Below the pieces are notes generated by a model. That model was given only the letters and a program-made list of their open reading frames with translations, ran no database searches and was not told the DNA's origin. Shown one piece after another: positions 34,081 through 42,252 of a stretch of DNA of 64,000 nt. The DNA comes from Jiangella endophytica (GTDB taxonomy: Bacteria; Actinomycetota; Actinomycetes; Jiangellales; Jiangellaceae). The DNA lies in the NCBI RefSeq assembly GCF_003427025.1, contig NZ_QVAI01000004.1, positions 62,001-126,000 of the forward strand, given 5' to 3'. Position 1 is the stretch's first letter; every line of letters begins with the position of its first letter. The position numbers and the translations under genes are program-made.

Positions 34081-35253
34081 TCAGCCGAAGGCGTTCTCGC
34101 CGGTCAGGGCCTGACCGATGACCAGCTGGTGCACCTCGCTGGTGCCCTCGTAGGTGAGCACCGACTCCAGGTTGTTGGCGTGGCGCAGCACCGGGTACTC
34201 CAGCGTGATGCCGTTGGCGCCGAGGATGGTGCGGCACTCGCGGGCGATCGTCAGCGCCTCGCGGACGTTGTTCAGCTTGCCCAGGCTGACCTGCTGTGAC
34301 GACAACCTGTCGTCGTCCTTCAGGCGCCCGAGGTGCAGGGCGAGCAGATAGCCCTTCTGCAGCTCCAGCGCCATGTCGGCGAGCTTGGCCTGCGTGAGCT
34401 GGAACGACGCCAGCGGCTTGTCGAACACCTCCCGCGTCGTCGCGTAGTCCAGTGCCGCGGCGAGGCAGTCGCGGGCCGCGCCGAGCGCGCCGAACACGAT
34501 GCCGAACCGGGCCTCGTTCAGGCACGACAGCGGCCCGCGCAGGCTCGACACCTCCGGCAGGACGGCGTCGGCCGGCAGCCGGACGCCCTCCAGCACCAGC
34601 TCGCTGGTCACCGATGCGCGCAGCGACAGCTTCTTGCCGATCTTGGGCGCGGAGAACCCGGGCGCCCCCGCCGGGACGAGGAAGCCGCGCACTGTCTCGT
34701 CGTCGCAGCGGGCCCACACCACGGCGACGTCGGCGACCGAGCCGTTGGTGATCCACATCTTGGTGCCGTCGAGCACCCAGTCGTCGCCGTCGCGGCGGGC
34801 GCGGGTGCGCATGCCGGCCGGGTTGGAGCCGAAGTCGGGCTCGGTCAGCCCGAAGCAGCCGATCAGCTCGCCGGCCGCCATGCCGGGCAGCCAGCGCTGC
34901 TTCTGCTCCTCGGAGCCGAACTTCCAGATCGCGAACATCGCCAGCGATCCCTGTACCGACACCAGCGAGCGGACGCCGGAGTCGCCGGCCTCCAGCTCCA
35001 TGCAGGCCAGGCCGTACGAGACGGCGTTGGTGCCGGCGCAGCCGTACCCGGTGAGGTGCATGCCGAGCAGGCCGAGCTTGCCGGCCTCGCGCGCCAGCTC
35101 GCGCACGGCCTCGGTCGACAGACCGTCCTCGTACCAGTCCGCGATCGACGGGCGGACGCGGTCGTCGACGAAGTGGGCGACCGCGTCGCGCAGGTCGCGC
35201 TCCTCCTCGCTGAGCAGGTGCTCGACGCTCAGCAGCTCCAGGGGCGAGGTCAT
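34081..35253 (-). CDS. Acyl-CoA dehydrogenase, glutaryl-CoA dehydrogenase-like
   Basis: A 390-residue flavoenzyme of the acyl-CoA dehydrogenase family. It has FGLTEPDFGSNPAGMRT, KMWITNGSVADVAVVWAR, FGALGAARDCLAAALDYATT, FQLTQAKLADM and near the end LRHANNLESVLTYEGTSEVH, where the Glu is the catalytic base position; the LEYPVLRHANN segment is typical of glutaryl-CoA dehydrogenases, which oxidise and decarboxylate glutaryl-CoA to crotonyl-CoA. It starts one base after the stop of the E1 gene and ends the lysine operon, the expected final step. Specificity is inferred from motif and context. Confidence 0.85.
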   Translation of the reverse strand: MTSPLELLSVEHLLSEEERDLRDAVAHFVDDRVRPSIADWYEDGLSTEAVRELAREAGKLGLLGMHLTGYGCAGTNAVSYGLACMELEAGDSGVRSLVSVQGSLAMFAIWKFGSEEQKQRWLPGMAAGELIGCFGLTEPDFGSNPAGMRTRARRDGDDWVLDGTKMWITNGSVADVAVVWARCDDETVRGFLVPAGAPGFSAPKIGKKLSLRASVTSELVLEGVRLPADAVLPEVSSLRGPLSCLNEARFGIVFGALGAARDCLAAALDYATTREVFDKPLASFQLTQAKLADMALELQKGYLLALHLGRLKDDDRLSSQQVSLGKLNNVREALTIARECRTILGANGITLEYPVLRHANNLESVLTYEGTSEVHQLVIGQALTGENAFG

Positions 35254-35254
35254 G

Positions 35255-37402
35255 TCACTCCTTCTCGGCCAGCTCGGCGGCGGCCGTCTCGATGTGCTGC
35301 TCGCCGAGCAGCACGTGGCTCGCGGCGGTGCCCAGCGGCACGAAGCTGTCGTGGCTGGAGACCCGGGCGATGCGGCCGTCGTACCCAGACTCCACCAGAG
35401 CCGTGACGACGCCCTCACCGACCCCGCCGGAGTGGCGGGTCTCGTCGGCCACCAGGACCCGGCCGGTGAGGTTGGCCTCGCGGACGATGTCCTCGACCGG
35501 CAGTGGCGCCAGCCAGCGCAGGTCCAGCACCTGGGCGCTGATGCGCCGCGCGGCCAGCCGCTCCGCGACGCGCAGGCTCATCGGCACGCCGTTGCCGAAC
35601 GTGATGATGGTGAGGTCGGAGCCCGCGCCGTGCAAGCGGGCCCGGCCGATCGGCACGTGCTCGCCCGGATCGGCCGCGAGCCAGTCGCCGTCGCCGTCCT
35701 CGTGCAGGTCACGGGTGTGGTAGAGCGCAATCGGCTCGAGGAAGGCCGACACGGTGCCGTCGACGGCGGCCGCGGCCAGGCACGTGCGCAGCATGGCCGC
35801 GGCGTCGTCGCCACGCGACGGGCAGGCGACCACCAGGCCCGGGATGTCGCGCAGCACGGCGACGCCGTTGTCGTTGTGGAAGTGCCCGCCGAAGCCGCGC
35901 TGGTAGGCCAGGCCGGCGATGCGCACGACCAGCGGGTTGCGGTACTGCCCGGTGGAGAAGAACGCCAGCGAGGCCGCCTCACCCCGCAGCTGGTCCTCGG
36001 CGTTGTGCAGGTAGGCGAGGTACTGGATCTCCGGCACCGGCAGCAGCCCGGCGAGGCCCGACCCCAGCGCGAGGCCGAGGATCGACTGCTCGTCGAGCAG
36101 CGTGTCGAACACCCGCGCGCGGCCGTGCCGGCGGGCCAGCCCGCGGGTGACGCCGTAGACGCCGCCCTTGCGGCCGACGTCCTCGCCGAACACGACGACC
36201 CGGCGGTCGCGCTCGAGGGCGGCCGACAGCGTCTGGTTGATCGACTCGGCCAGTGTGGCCGGCTGGTCGGCGCGGGCCTCGTCGTACAGTCCGGTCGCCG
36301 CCCGGGCGACGGCGTCGGGCGTGCGCGGGGCGAGCGGGGCGACGATCTCGGTCGCCGAGCCGAGCGTGCGGGCGCCCTTCAGGTCGTCGGCGACGGCGTC
36401 GACCTCGGCGCGCAGTTCGCGGTAGCGGACGATCAGCTCGGCCGGGGTCGCGGCGCCGGCCGTGACCAGCGCGCGGGCGGTGCCCAGGATCGGGTCGCGG
36501 GCGTGGTCGGCGGCGATCTCGGCCGGCGTGCGGTAACCGATCTCGGCGTCGCTGCCGGCGTGCCCGAGGTAGCGGACGGTGCGCAGGTGCAGGAACGCGG
36601 GCCTGCGCTGCTCGCGGACGTAGCCGGCGGCCCGCCGCGCCGCCGTCAGCGCCGTCGCGGTGTCCGACCCGTCGGCCTGCAGGTAGGTGAGGCCGGGCCG
36701 CGAGCCGTAGGACGTCTCGATCCAGCCGGCGGGGGTCGGGACGGAGATGCCGATGCCGTTGTCCTCGCAGACGAACAGCACCGGCACCGGCAGTCCCTGG
36801 AACGCCGTGTTCAGCGCGGTGTTGACGGCGCCGACGGCGGTCGAGTGGTTCGCCGAGGCGTCGCCGAACGAGCAGACGACGACCGCGTCGTCGGGCCAGG
36901 CGACGGGCACGCCGAGGCGGTGTGCCCGGTGCAGCGCGACCGCCAGCCCGACCGCGCGCGGCAGGTGCGAGGCGATGGTCGACGTCTGCGGGACGATCGA
37001 CAGCGCCGCGTTGCCGAACACCTTGTGCCGGCCGCCGGCGATCGGCTCGTCGGCGGCGCCCATGAGGCTCTGCAGCACGTCGCGGACCGGCGTCGAGCCG
37101 GGCACCTGGGCCGCTCGGGCGGCGTAGAAGCCGCCCGAGCGGTAGTGCAGCAGTGCCGGATCGCTCGGGCGCAGCGCCGTCGCGACCACGGCGTTCGACT
37201 CGTGCCCGGCCGACCCGATGGTGTAGAAACCGCGCCCGGCCGCCTGGAGCTCCCGCGCGACGACGTCCAGGTGCCGGCTGGTCACCTGGGCGTCGAACAC
37301 GCCGCGCAGGACGTCGGCGCCGTCGACCTTCGCGGCCGGCCCGGCGGGCAGCGCCTCGATCGCCGCGAACAGCGCCTGCTCGAGCGCGGCCGGGGTGCTC
37401 AC
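35255..37402 (-). CDS. Fused E1 (alpha-beta) component of a 2-oxoacid dehydrogenase
   Basis: A 715-residue thiamine-diphosphate enzyme with both E1 chains in one protein. The alpha-like half (1 to about 370) has FYTIGSAGHESNAVVATAL, HYRSGGFYAARAAQ and the cofactor motif CSFGDASANHSTAVGAVNTA. The beta-like half (about 385-715) has VVVFGEDVGRKGGVYGVTRG, FDTLLDEQSILGLALGSGLA, EIQYLAYLHNAEDQLRGEAA and VLVADETRHSGGVGEGVV. It overlaps the aldehyde dehydrogenase gene by four bases and abuts the acyl-CoA dehydrogenase. In this position the likely substrate is 2-oxoadipate, giving glutaryl-CoA. E2 and E3 partners are not in the window. Branched-chain 2-oxoacids are the alternative. Confidence 0.8.
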   Translation of the reverse strand: MSTPAALEQALFAAIEALPAGPAAKVDGADVLRGVFDAQVTSRHLDVVARELQAAGRGFYTIGSAGHESNAVVATALRPSDPALLHYRSGGFYAARAAQVPGSTPVRDVLQSLMGAADEPIAGGRHKVFGNAALSIVPQTSTIASHLPRAVGLAVALHRAHRLGVPVAWPDDAVVVCSFGDASANHSTAVGAVNTALNTAFQGLPVPVLFVCEDNGIGISVPTPAGWIETSYGSRPGLTYLQADGSDTATALTAARRAAGYVREQRRPAFLHLRTVRYLGHAGSDAEIGYRTPAEIAADHARDPILGTARALVTAGAATPAELIVRYRELRAEVDAVADDLKGARTLGSATEIVAPLAPRTPDAVARAATGLYDEARADQPATLAESINQTLSAALERDRRVVVFGEDVGRKGGVYGVTRGLARRHGRARVFDTLLDEQSILGLALGSGLAGLLPVPEIQYLAYLHNAEDQLRGEAASLAFFSTGQYRNPLVVRIAGLAYQRGFGGHFHNDNGVAVLRDIPGLVVACPSRGDDAAAMLRTCLAAAAVDGTVSAFLEPIALYHTRDLHEDGDGDWLAADPGEHVPIGRARLHGAGSDLTIITFGNGVPMSLRVAERLAARRISAQVLDLRWLAPLPVEDIVREANLTGRVLVADETRHSGGVGEGVVTALVESGYDGRIARVSSHDSFVPLGTAASHVLLGEQHIETAAAELAEKE

Positions 37403-38955
37403 GGCTGGTCGAGCCGGAAGCCGAGGTCGGCGTCCAGGTCGGCGACGTCCATCTGCGCCTTCTGCAGCCGGCCGGAGTAGTCCCAGTTGACCGACTGCCA
37501 GCGGGTGAACTGGTCGAGCACCCACATGCCGGACTGCCGCGAGCCGTTGCCGGACTTGCCGTTGCCGCCGAACGGCAGGTGCGCCTCGGCGCCGGACGTC
37601 GAATTGTTGATGCTCACCATGCCGGCGGAGATGCCGCGCCGGTACGCGAACGCGTCGGCCGGGTTCGTCGTGTAGATGCTGCTGGACAGGCCGTAGCCGG
37701 GCGCGTTGGCGAGGTCGATGGCCTCGTCGAGCGTGCTGTAGGACGTGACGCCGACGATGGGGCCGAACGTCTCCTGGTCGAACAGCTCGTCGCCCGGACG
37801 CACGCCGTCGACCACGACCGGGTGGTAGAAGAGGCCCTTCGCGGGGTCGCCGACGAAACCGTCGCGCGGGTTGCTCGCGGTGATGCGGCCGGTGCGCCCG
37901 AGCACGGTGTGCTGGGGCTGGACCCAGCCGAGGAACTTCTCGTACCGCTCGGCGAACTTGGCATCGAGCAGCGGGCCCATGAGGACGTCCTGGGACGGGT
38001 CGCCGACGGCGGCGGCGTCGACCGCGGCGCCGTAACGGCGGATGAACTCGTCGTGCAGCGATTCGTGCACGATGACCGTGCCCAGCGAGGTGCAGCGCTG
38101 GCCCGCCGTGCCGAAGCCGGAGAACAGCGCGCCCTCGACGGCGAGGTCGAGGTCGGCACTCGGAGCGATGACCAGCGGGTTCTTGCCGCCCAGCTCGAGG
38201 CAGGCAGCCTGCAGGTGGCGGCCCGTGAGCGCGCCGATCTCGCGGCCGACCTCGGACGAGCCGGTGAACCCGACCTTGTCGATGTAGCCGAGCTCGAGCG
38301 ACTCCTGCAGGCCGGCGTAGGTCTCGGCGCCGTCGGCGTGCACCAGGTTGAACACGCCGTCGGGCAGGCCGCCGCCCTTGACGAACAGGTCGTGGAAGGC
38401 GTTGGAGACGACCGCGGAGTACTCGGCCGGCTTCCACACGATGGTGTTGCCGGTGAGCAGCGCCGGGACGATGTACCAGGACGGCACCGCGACCGGGAAG
38501 TTGCCGGCCGTGATGATGGCGACCGCGCCGACCGGGTTCCGGAACGTGAACAGCTGCTTGTCGGGCATCTCGCTGGGCACCGTCTGGCCGTACAGCCTGC
38601 GACCCTCGCCGAGGAAGAAGTCGCAGGTGTCGATGATCTCGCGGACCTCGCCGAGCGCCTCGGCGTACGGTTTGCCGATCTCGCGGGTGACCAGCCGGGC
38701 CAGGCTCTCGGCGTTCTCCTCGACGACGCGGCCGATGTGCGCGATGGCGCGGCCGCGGACGGGCGCCGGGACGTCGGCCCAGGCCTGCTGGGCGTTGCGG
38801 GCGACGACCGCGGCGGCGGTGAAGACGCGCCCCGGAACGAGGCTCACCTCACCGACGACGTCGTCGAGGTCGGCCGGGTTGAGTGACTGGAAGGTCGGCT
38901 GTGTTGCGTCGAAGACGGCCTGGCCGTCGACGACCGAGGTGACGGTGCGGGTCAC
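37399..38955 (-). CDS. Piperideine-6-carboxylate (L-2-aminoadipate semialdehyde) dehydrogenase
   Basis: Oxidises the product of lysine epsilon-aminotransferase to L-2-aminoadipate. The 518-residue aldehyde dehydrogenase has NFPVAVPSWYIVPALLTGNT, VGFTGSSEVGREIG, LELGGKNPLVIAPS (the catalytic Glu), SGFGTAGQRCTSLGTVIVHE (catalytic Cys in QRC) and FGGNGKSGNGSRQSGMW. The QRCTS and SGNG features match AmaB/Pcd-type enzymes. GTG at 38955 with GAGGAG gives the expected N-terminus, 22 bases after lat. Start codons further upstream are in frame but add Arg/Ser-rich sequence. It is the second gene of the lysine operon. Confidence 0.87.
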   Translation of the reverse strand: MTRTVTSVVDGQAVFDATQPTFQSLNPADLDDVVGEVSLVPGRVFTAAAVVARNAQQAWADVPAPVRGRAIAHIGRVVEENAESLARLVTREIGKPYAEALGEVREIIDTCDFFLGEGRRLYGQTVPSEMPDKQLFTFRNPVGAVAIITAGNFPVAVPSWYIVPALLTGNTIVWKPAEYSAVVSNAFHDLFVKGGGLPDGVFNLVHADGAETYAGLQESLELGYIDKVGFTGSSEVGREIGALTGRHLQAACLELGGKNPLVIAPSADLDLAVEGALFSGFGTAGQRCTSLGTVIVHESLHDEFIRRYGAAVDAAAVGDPSQDVLMGPLLDAKFAERYEKFLGWVQPQHTVLGRTGRITASNPRDGFVGDPAKGLFYHPVVVDGVRPGDELFDQETFGPIVGVTSYSTLDEAIDLANAPGYGLSSSIYTTNPADAFAYRRGISAGMVSINNSTSGAEAHLPFGGNGKSGNGSRQSGMWVLDQFTRWQSVNWDYSGRLQKAQMDVADLDADLGFRLDQP

Positions 38956-38977
38956 AGTGGTTCTGCTCCTCGAATGC

Positions 38978-40324
38978 TCAGCGGACGCGGGCGGACTGAC
39001 GGGCGACGGCGCGGCCGAACGCCGCGACCGCGAGGTCGATCTCATCATCGGTCACCGACAGGGCAGGACGGAAGCGGATCGCCCGCTCGCCGCAGGGCAG
39101 CGCGATGACCTGCTCGTTCTCACGGAGGTCGGCGACGACCGCGCCGCGCGTGGCGGCGTCGGGCAGATCGGCGGCGACCATGAGGCCCCGGCCGCGCACG
39201 TTGCTCACGGCCCCGCCGGTCTGCGTCCCGACGGCGCGGAGGCCCGAGAGGAACCGCTCGCCCTTGGGCCCGGCCGCGCCGATCAGCCCGTCCTGCTCGA
39301 TGATCTCCAACAGCCGGCGCGAGCGGACCATGTCGGCCAGCCCGCCGCCCCACGTCGAGTTGATGCGGCCGGACACCGTGAACACGTTGTCGGCGACCTC
39401 GTCCACCCGGCCGCCCGCCATGATGCCGCCGACCTGCACCTTCTTCGAGAACGCGACGATGTCGGGCTGCAGGCCGAGCTGCTGGTAGGCCCACGCCGTG
39501 CCCGTCGTGCCGGTGCCGGTCTGCACCTCGTCGACGATGAACAGCGCGTCGTGCTCGTGCGCGAGCGCCTGCATGGCCTGCAGGAACTCGGGGCGCATGT
39601 GGTTGTCGCCGCCCTCGCCCTGGATCGGCTCGCAGATGAACGCGGCGATGTCGTGCGGGTGGGCCTCGAACGCCTGCCGCGCCTGCTCGAGCGCGTGCCG
39701 CTCGGCGTTCTCGACGTCGGCCAGGTGGTCCTCGAGCGGGAAGGTGATGGCCGGGACGTCGATGCGCGGCCAGTCGAACTGCGGGAACCGGGCGGTCTTG
39801 TTCGGCTCGGTGTTCGTCAGCGACATGGTGTAGCCGCTGCGGCCGTGGAAGGCCTTCGTCAGGTGCATGATCCTGGTGCCCAGGCGGGCGTCGCGGCCGT
39901 TGGCCTCGTTGTGGCGGCTCTTCCAGTCGAACGCGACCTTGAGCGCGTTCTCGACGGCGAGCGCGCCGCCCTCGACGAAGAACAGGTGCGGCAGCCGCGG
40001 GTCGCCGAGCACGCGGACGAACGTCTCGGTGAACTCGGCCAGATGCACGGAGTAGATGTCCGGGTTGGCCGGCTTGTTCGCCGCCACGCGGCCCAGCAGG
40101 TCCATGAACGCCGGGTCGTCGATCAGTCCCTGCGGGTTGCAGCCGAGCGGCGCGGAGGCGAAGAACGTGTACATGTCCAGATACCGCTTGCCGTCACGCG
40201 CGTCGACCAGCCAGCTGCCCTGGCTGGCGTCGGTGTCGAGGACGAGCTTGAAGCCGTCCGTGAGCAGGTGCTTGCCGAGAACCGCGTGGACCTCGCCGGC
40301 GGTGATGGTGAGCTGTTCGGCCAC
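38978..40324 (-). CDS. lat: L-lysine 6-aminotransferase (lysine epsilon-aminotransferase)
   Basis: Transfers the epsilon-amino group of lysine to 2-oxoglutarate, giving aminoadipate semialdehyde (piperideine-6-carboxylate) and glutamate. The 448-residue class III PLP aminotransferase matches LAT in length and sequence: YLDMYTFFASAPLGCNPQGL, HLFFVEGGALAVENALKVAF, HLTKAFHGRSGYTMSLTNTE, ICEPIQGEGGDNHMRPEF, DALFIVDEVQTGTGTTGT and FSKKVQVGGIM with the PLP Lys. GTG at 40324 has GAGGAGG upstream. First gene of the four-gene operon. The same first two genes open cephamycin clusters, but no beta-lactam genes are near. Confidence 0.93.
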   Translation of the reverse strand: MAEQLTITAGEVHAVLGKHLLTDGFKLVLDTDASQGSWLVDARDGKRYLDMYTFFASAPLGCNPQGLIDDPAFMDLLGRVAANKPANPDIYSVHLAEFTETFVRVLGDPRLPHLFFVEGGALAVENALKVAFDWKSRHNEANGRDARLGTRIMHLTKAFHGRSGYTMSLTNTEPNKTARFPQFDWPRIDVPAITFPLEDHLADVENAERHALEQARQAFEAHPHDIAAFICEPIQGEGGDNHMRPEFLQAMQALAHEHDALFIVDEVQTGTGTTGTAWAYQQLGLQPDIVAFSKKVQVGGIMAGGRVDEVADNVFTVSGRINSTWGGGLADMVRSRRLLEIIEQDGLIGAAGPKGERFLSGLRAVGTQTGGAVSNVRGRGLMVAADLPDAATRGAVVADLRENEQVIALPCGERAIRFRPALSVTDDEIDLAVAAFGRAVARQSARVR

Positions 40325-40394
40325 GATCGGTGAACCTCCTCGAACCCGGGTACGGTGACAGAAGACGTCCCTCGTGAGGCTCGCCTTGACGTAA

Positions 40395-40425
40395 TTCTTG
40401 CGTTGATTCGCCGCTAGAGCAAGAA
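40395..40425. promoter_or_regulatory. Inverted repeat upstream of lat, candidate Lrp operator
   Basis: TTCTTGC (40395-40401) and GCAAGAA (40419-40425) are perfect 7-bp inverted arms, 17 bases apart, within a relatively AT-rich block (TTGACGTAATTCTTG) that is rare here. It lies 70-100 bases before the lat start, and the right arm reaches into the end of the GNAT gene. Binding by the LrpA-like protein is inference. Confidence 0.35.
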
Positions 40426-41139
40426 GACATCCCGCGATGCCTGGCTCGGGTGCGGGGGTCGTTTCCGCCGGGCGAGGTCGGGGCTGTTCGCCCGCGAGCA
40501 GCCGAGGGTGCGCTGGAGCAGGACGGTATCGAGCCAGCGGCCGTGCTTGTAGCCGACGGCGGCCAGGCGGCCGGCCTCGGTGAAGCCGAGGGAGCGGTGC
40601 AGGGCGAGCGACGGGTTCGCCCGGGCTGTGGAGCCGGCGGACGGGGTGGGGCTGTTCTGGGTGGGGCTGCTCTCGGCGGAGCGGTCGCGGCCGGGGTCGT
40701 CGCGGCCGGGGTCGGGCCTCGGGCCGGCCGATGTCCGGCCGGCCTCCGCGTCGTCGCCCTCGTCGACGACGACGGCGACCAGTTGCCGCACGCCGGCTGC
40801 CGCGCAGGCGTCGAGCAGTGCCGTCATCAGCGTCCGGCCGAGGCCGCGGCCGACGTGTCCGGGGGAGAGGTACACGGTGTTCTCGGCCGTGTGCCGGTAG
40901 GCGGGTTTGGGTCGCCATTGCGCGGCGTAGGCGTAGCCGGCGATGGTGTCGCCGGCGTCGGCGACGAGGAACGGCAGGCCGCGGTCGCGGAGGCCGGCGA
41001 GCTTCAGCGCCCAGTCGGCGACCGGGGGCGGCGTCTCCTCGAACGTGACGACGCTGGTCTCGACGTAGTGGGCGAAGATCGCGGCGACGGCGGGCAGATC
41101 GGCGGTGGCCGCGGGCCGGACCGTGGTCGTCGTCAGCAT
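40414..41139 (-). CDS. GNAT acetyltransferase (phosphinothricin-acetyltransferase-like) with an insertion
   Basis: A 241-residue N-acetyltransferase resembling the Pat/Bar-type family: TADLPAVAAIFAHYVETSVV, FEETPPP, LPFLVADAGDTIAGYAYAAQ, AENTVYLSPGHVGRGLGRTL (acetyl-CoA loop VGRGLGR), NPSLALHRSLGFTEAGRL and YKHGRWLDTVLLQRTLG. Normal length is about 175-190. A stretch of about 45 residues rich in Pro, Ser, Arg and Asp (about residues 128-172) is inserted between VAVVVDEGD and ARANPSLALHRSLGF, a surface loop. The tail beyond the domain is also long. The insert derives from GCGGCCGGGGTCG direct repeats. Activity may survive, and the substrate is unknown. Confidence 0.8.
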   Translation of the reverse strand: MLTTTTVRPAATADLPAVAAIFAHYVETSVVTFEETPPPVADWALKLAGLRDRGLPFLVADAGDTIAGYAYAAQWRPKPAYRHTAENTVYLSPGHVGRGLGRTLMTALLDACAAAGVRQLVAVVVDEGDDAEAGRTSAGPRPDPGRDDPGRDRSAESSPTQNSPTPSAGSTARANPSLALHRSLGFTEAGRLAAVGYKHGRWLDTVLLQRTLGCSRANSPDLARRKRPPHPSQASRDVFLL

Positions 41140-41181
41140 GGAGTCTCCGTCATTCGCTATAGAGAACGAATTTTCATTATA
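41140..41181. promoter_or_regulatory. AT-rich divergent operator/promoter region
   Basis: The 42 bp between the divergent GNAT and XRE-cupin genes contain TTCGCTATAGAGAACGAA and CATTATAG, far richer in A and T than anything around it. CATTCGCTATAG and CATT-ATAG form an approximate direct repeat, and TTCG/CGAA an inverted one. It is probably the autoregulatory binding site of the XRE-cupin protein. Confidence 0.5.
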
Positions 41182-41751
41182 GTGAGTGACGTGGACCTCG
41201 TCGCGCTCGGCCGCCGCATCACCGACGCCCGCACGCAGCGCGCGCTGACCATGAACGCGCTCGCCGATAAGGCGGGCGTCAGCGCCAGCATGCTGTGGTC
41301 GGTGGAGCGTGGCCGCAAGGCCGCGACGGTCGTCGTGCTGGATCGGATCGCCCGGGCGCTCGGCACGCCCATGTCGGCCCTCCTCGACCCCGGCGACGTT
41401 CCGCGGGTGATCGTCCGCCGCGCCGCCGACCAGGACGTCGCCGTGGCCCCGGACGGGTGGCGGCGCACGATCCTGACGCCGGTGGTGCCGGGCGTGAACT
41501 TCGAGTGGGTCAGGGCGGAGCTGCCGCCCGGCTCCGCGCCGGGGGAGTATCCGGCGTACGCCGCCGGATCGCACGAGTACGTCGTCGTCGAGTCGGGCCG
41601 CCTGCGCCTCACCCTCGCCGGCGACGTGCACGACCTCGCCGCCGGCGACTCGATCTACTTCGCCGCCGACGTGGAGCACGGCTACGCCAACCCGTGGGAC
41701 GAGGCGTGCTCGTACCACGTGGCGGCGCTGATCATGCGGCCGCGGCGCTGA
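41182..41751 (+). CDS. XRE family regulator with C-terminal cupin domain
   Basis: A 189-residue transcription factor. The N-terminal helix-turn-helix (LVALGRRITDARTQRALTMN, GVSASMLWSVERGRKAATVV) is followed by a linker and a cupin barrel (about residues 95-185, with SHEYVVVESGRLRLTLAGDV, LAAGDSIYFAADVEHGYANP) that likely binds a small metabolite. Such proteins commonly control an adjacent, divergently transcribed transporter or enzyme gene; here that is the GNAT acetyltransferase 42 bp away. The GTG start at 41182 follows directly on the AT-rich operator, so the mRNA may have almost no leader. Confidence 0.88.
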   Translation: MSDVDLVALGRRITDARTQRALTMNALADKAGVSASMLWSVERGRKAATVVVLDRIARALGTPMSALLDPGDVPRVIVRRAADQDVAVAPDGWRRTILTPVVPGVNFEWVRAELPPGSAPGEYPAYAAGSHEYVVVESGRLRLTLAGDVHDLAAGDSIYFAADVEHGYANPWDEACSYHVAALIMRPRR

Positions 41752-41797
41752 CGGGCCGGCCGGGTCCGTGCGTCCGTTCGGTCGGCGGCCCGGCAGC

Positions 41798-41976
41798 CGG
41801 TTGGCCGGCGTGCCGTTCGTTGAGTTCGCCGTCCCCCTGCTGCCCATTTCCCCAGCCGCGCACCCGCGCCTCGAGCGGACCATTGGGCGCTTCGCGCCGA
41901 CGAGACCGCTTGACCCACGGCCGCACGGTCGAAGAACTGGCAGCTGTCAGGGGGACGGGGCGAGTCTGGACACGCC
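41798..41976 (+). repeat. Repeat family I, copy B
   Basis: It matches copies A and A' at 3.3 and 3.9 kb through GTTGGCC, GCCGTCCCCCTGCTGCCCAT, CCGCGCCTCGAGCGGACC, GGGCGCTTCGCGC, CGCTTGACCCACGG and GGCAGCTGTCAGGGGGACG, with the same inverted ends. Roughly 38 kb separates it from the other full copies. Confidence 0.75.
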
Positions 41977-42126
41977 TCGGGCTCCGCAGCCGTGCTCCCG
42001 GGCCGCCGCAAGTGGCCGTCGTGGTCTGCGGTCGCCCGTGAAGGGGTGCCTCGGCTGACCGTCGGTGGCCGTCGTGGTCCGCCGTCGCCGTGAGGGAGCG
42101 TCCGGCTCACGGGTCGGGCCGAGCGG

Positions 42127-42252
42127 CGAGCCTGTGCACATCCACGATCGCCGGCGAGCGCGTGCATCCCTTGGCGTTCTCACGCTTCACCTGGAATGCA
42201 CGCCCTCTGAAGCAGCAGAACGCCTAGGGAGGTGCGCGATCGTTGATGATCA
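42127..42252. repeat. Repeat family II, copy R2 (decayed)
   Basis: CCCTTGGCGTTCT (42167-42179) and AGAACGCCTAGGG (42216-42228) are 13-bp inverted arms with one mismatch. They enclose CACGCTTCACCTGGAATGC, which matches the core of copies R1 and R3. The right edge reads GCGATCGTTGATGATCATG, close to R4. The central palindrome is damaged. Confidence 0.65.

Noticed and set aside
37403..38437. Continuation of the E1 frame upstream of its GTG at 37402 into the aldehyde dehydrogenase gene
   Set aside because: Upstream translation is Arg/Pro-rich shadow, while the E1 family N-terminus and the GTGA overlap mark 37402 as the start.
38978..40324. lat plus piperideine-6-carboxylate dehydrogenase as the start of a cephamycin cluster
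   Set aside because: No beta-lactam synthetase, ACV synthetase or related genes lie nearby, and the next two genes fit lysine breakdown instead.
41182..41751. The XRE regulator as a phage repressor
   Set aside because: It has a C-terminal cupin domain and chromosomal neighbours, with no phage genes around.
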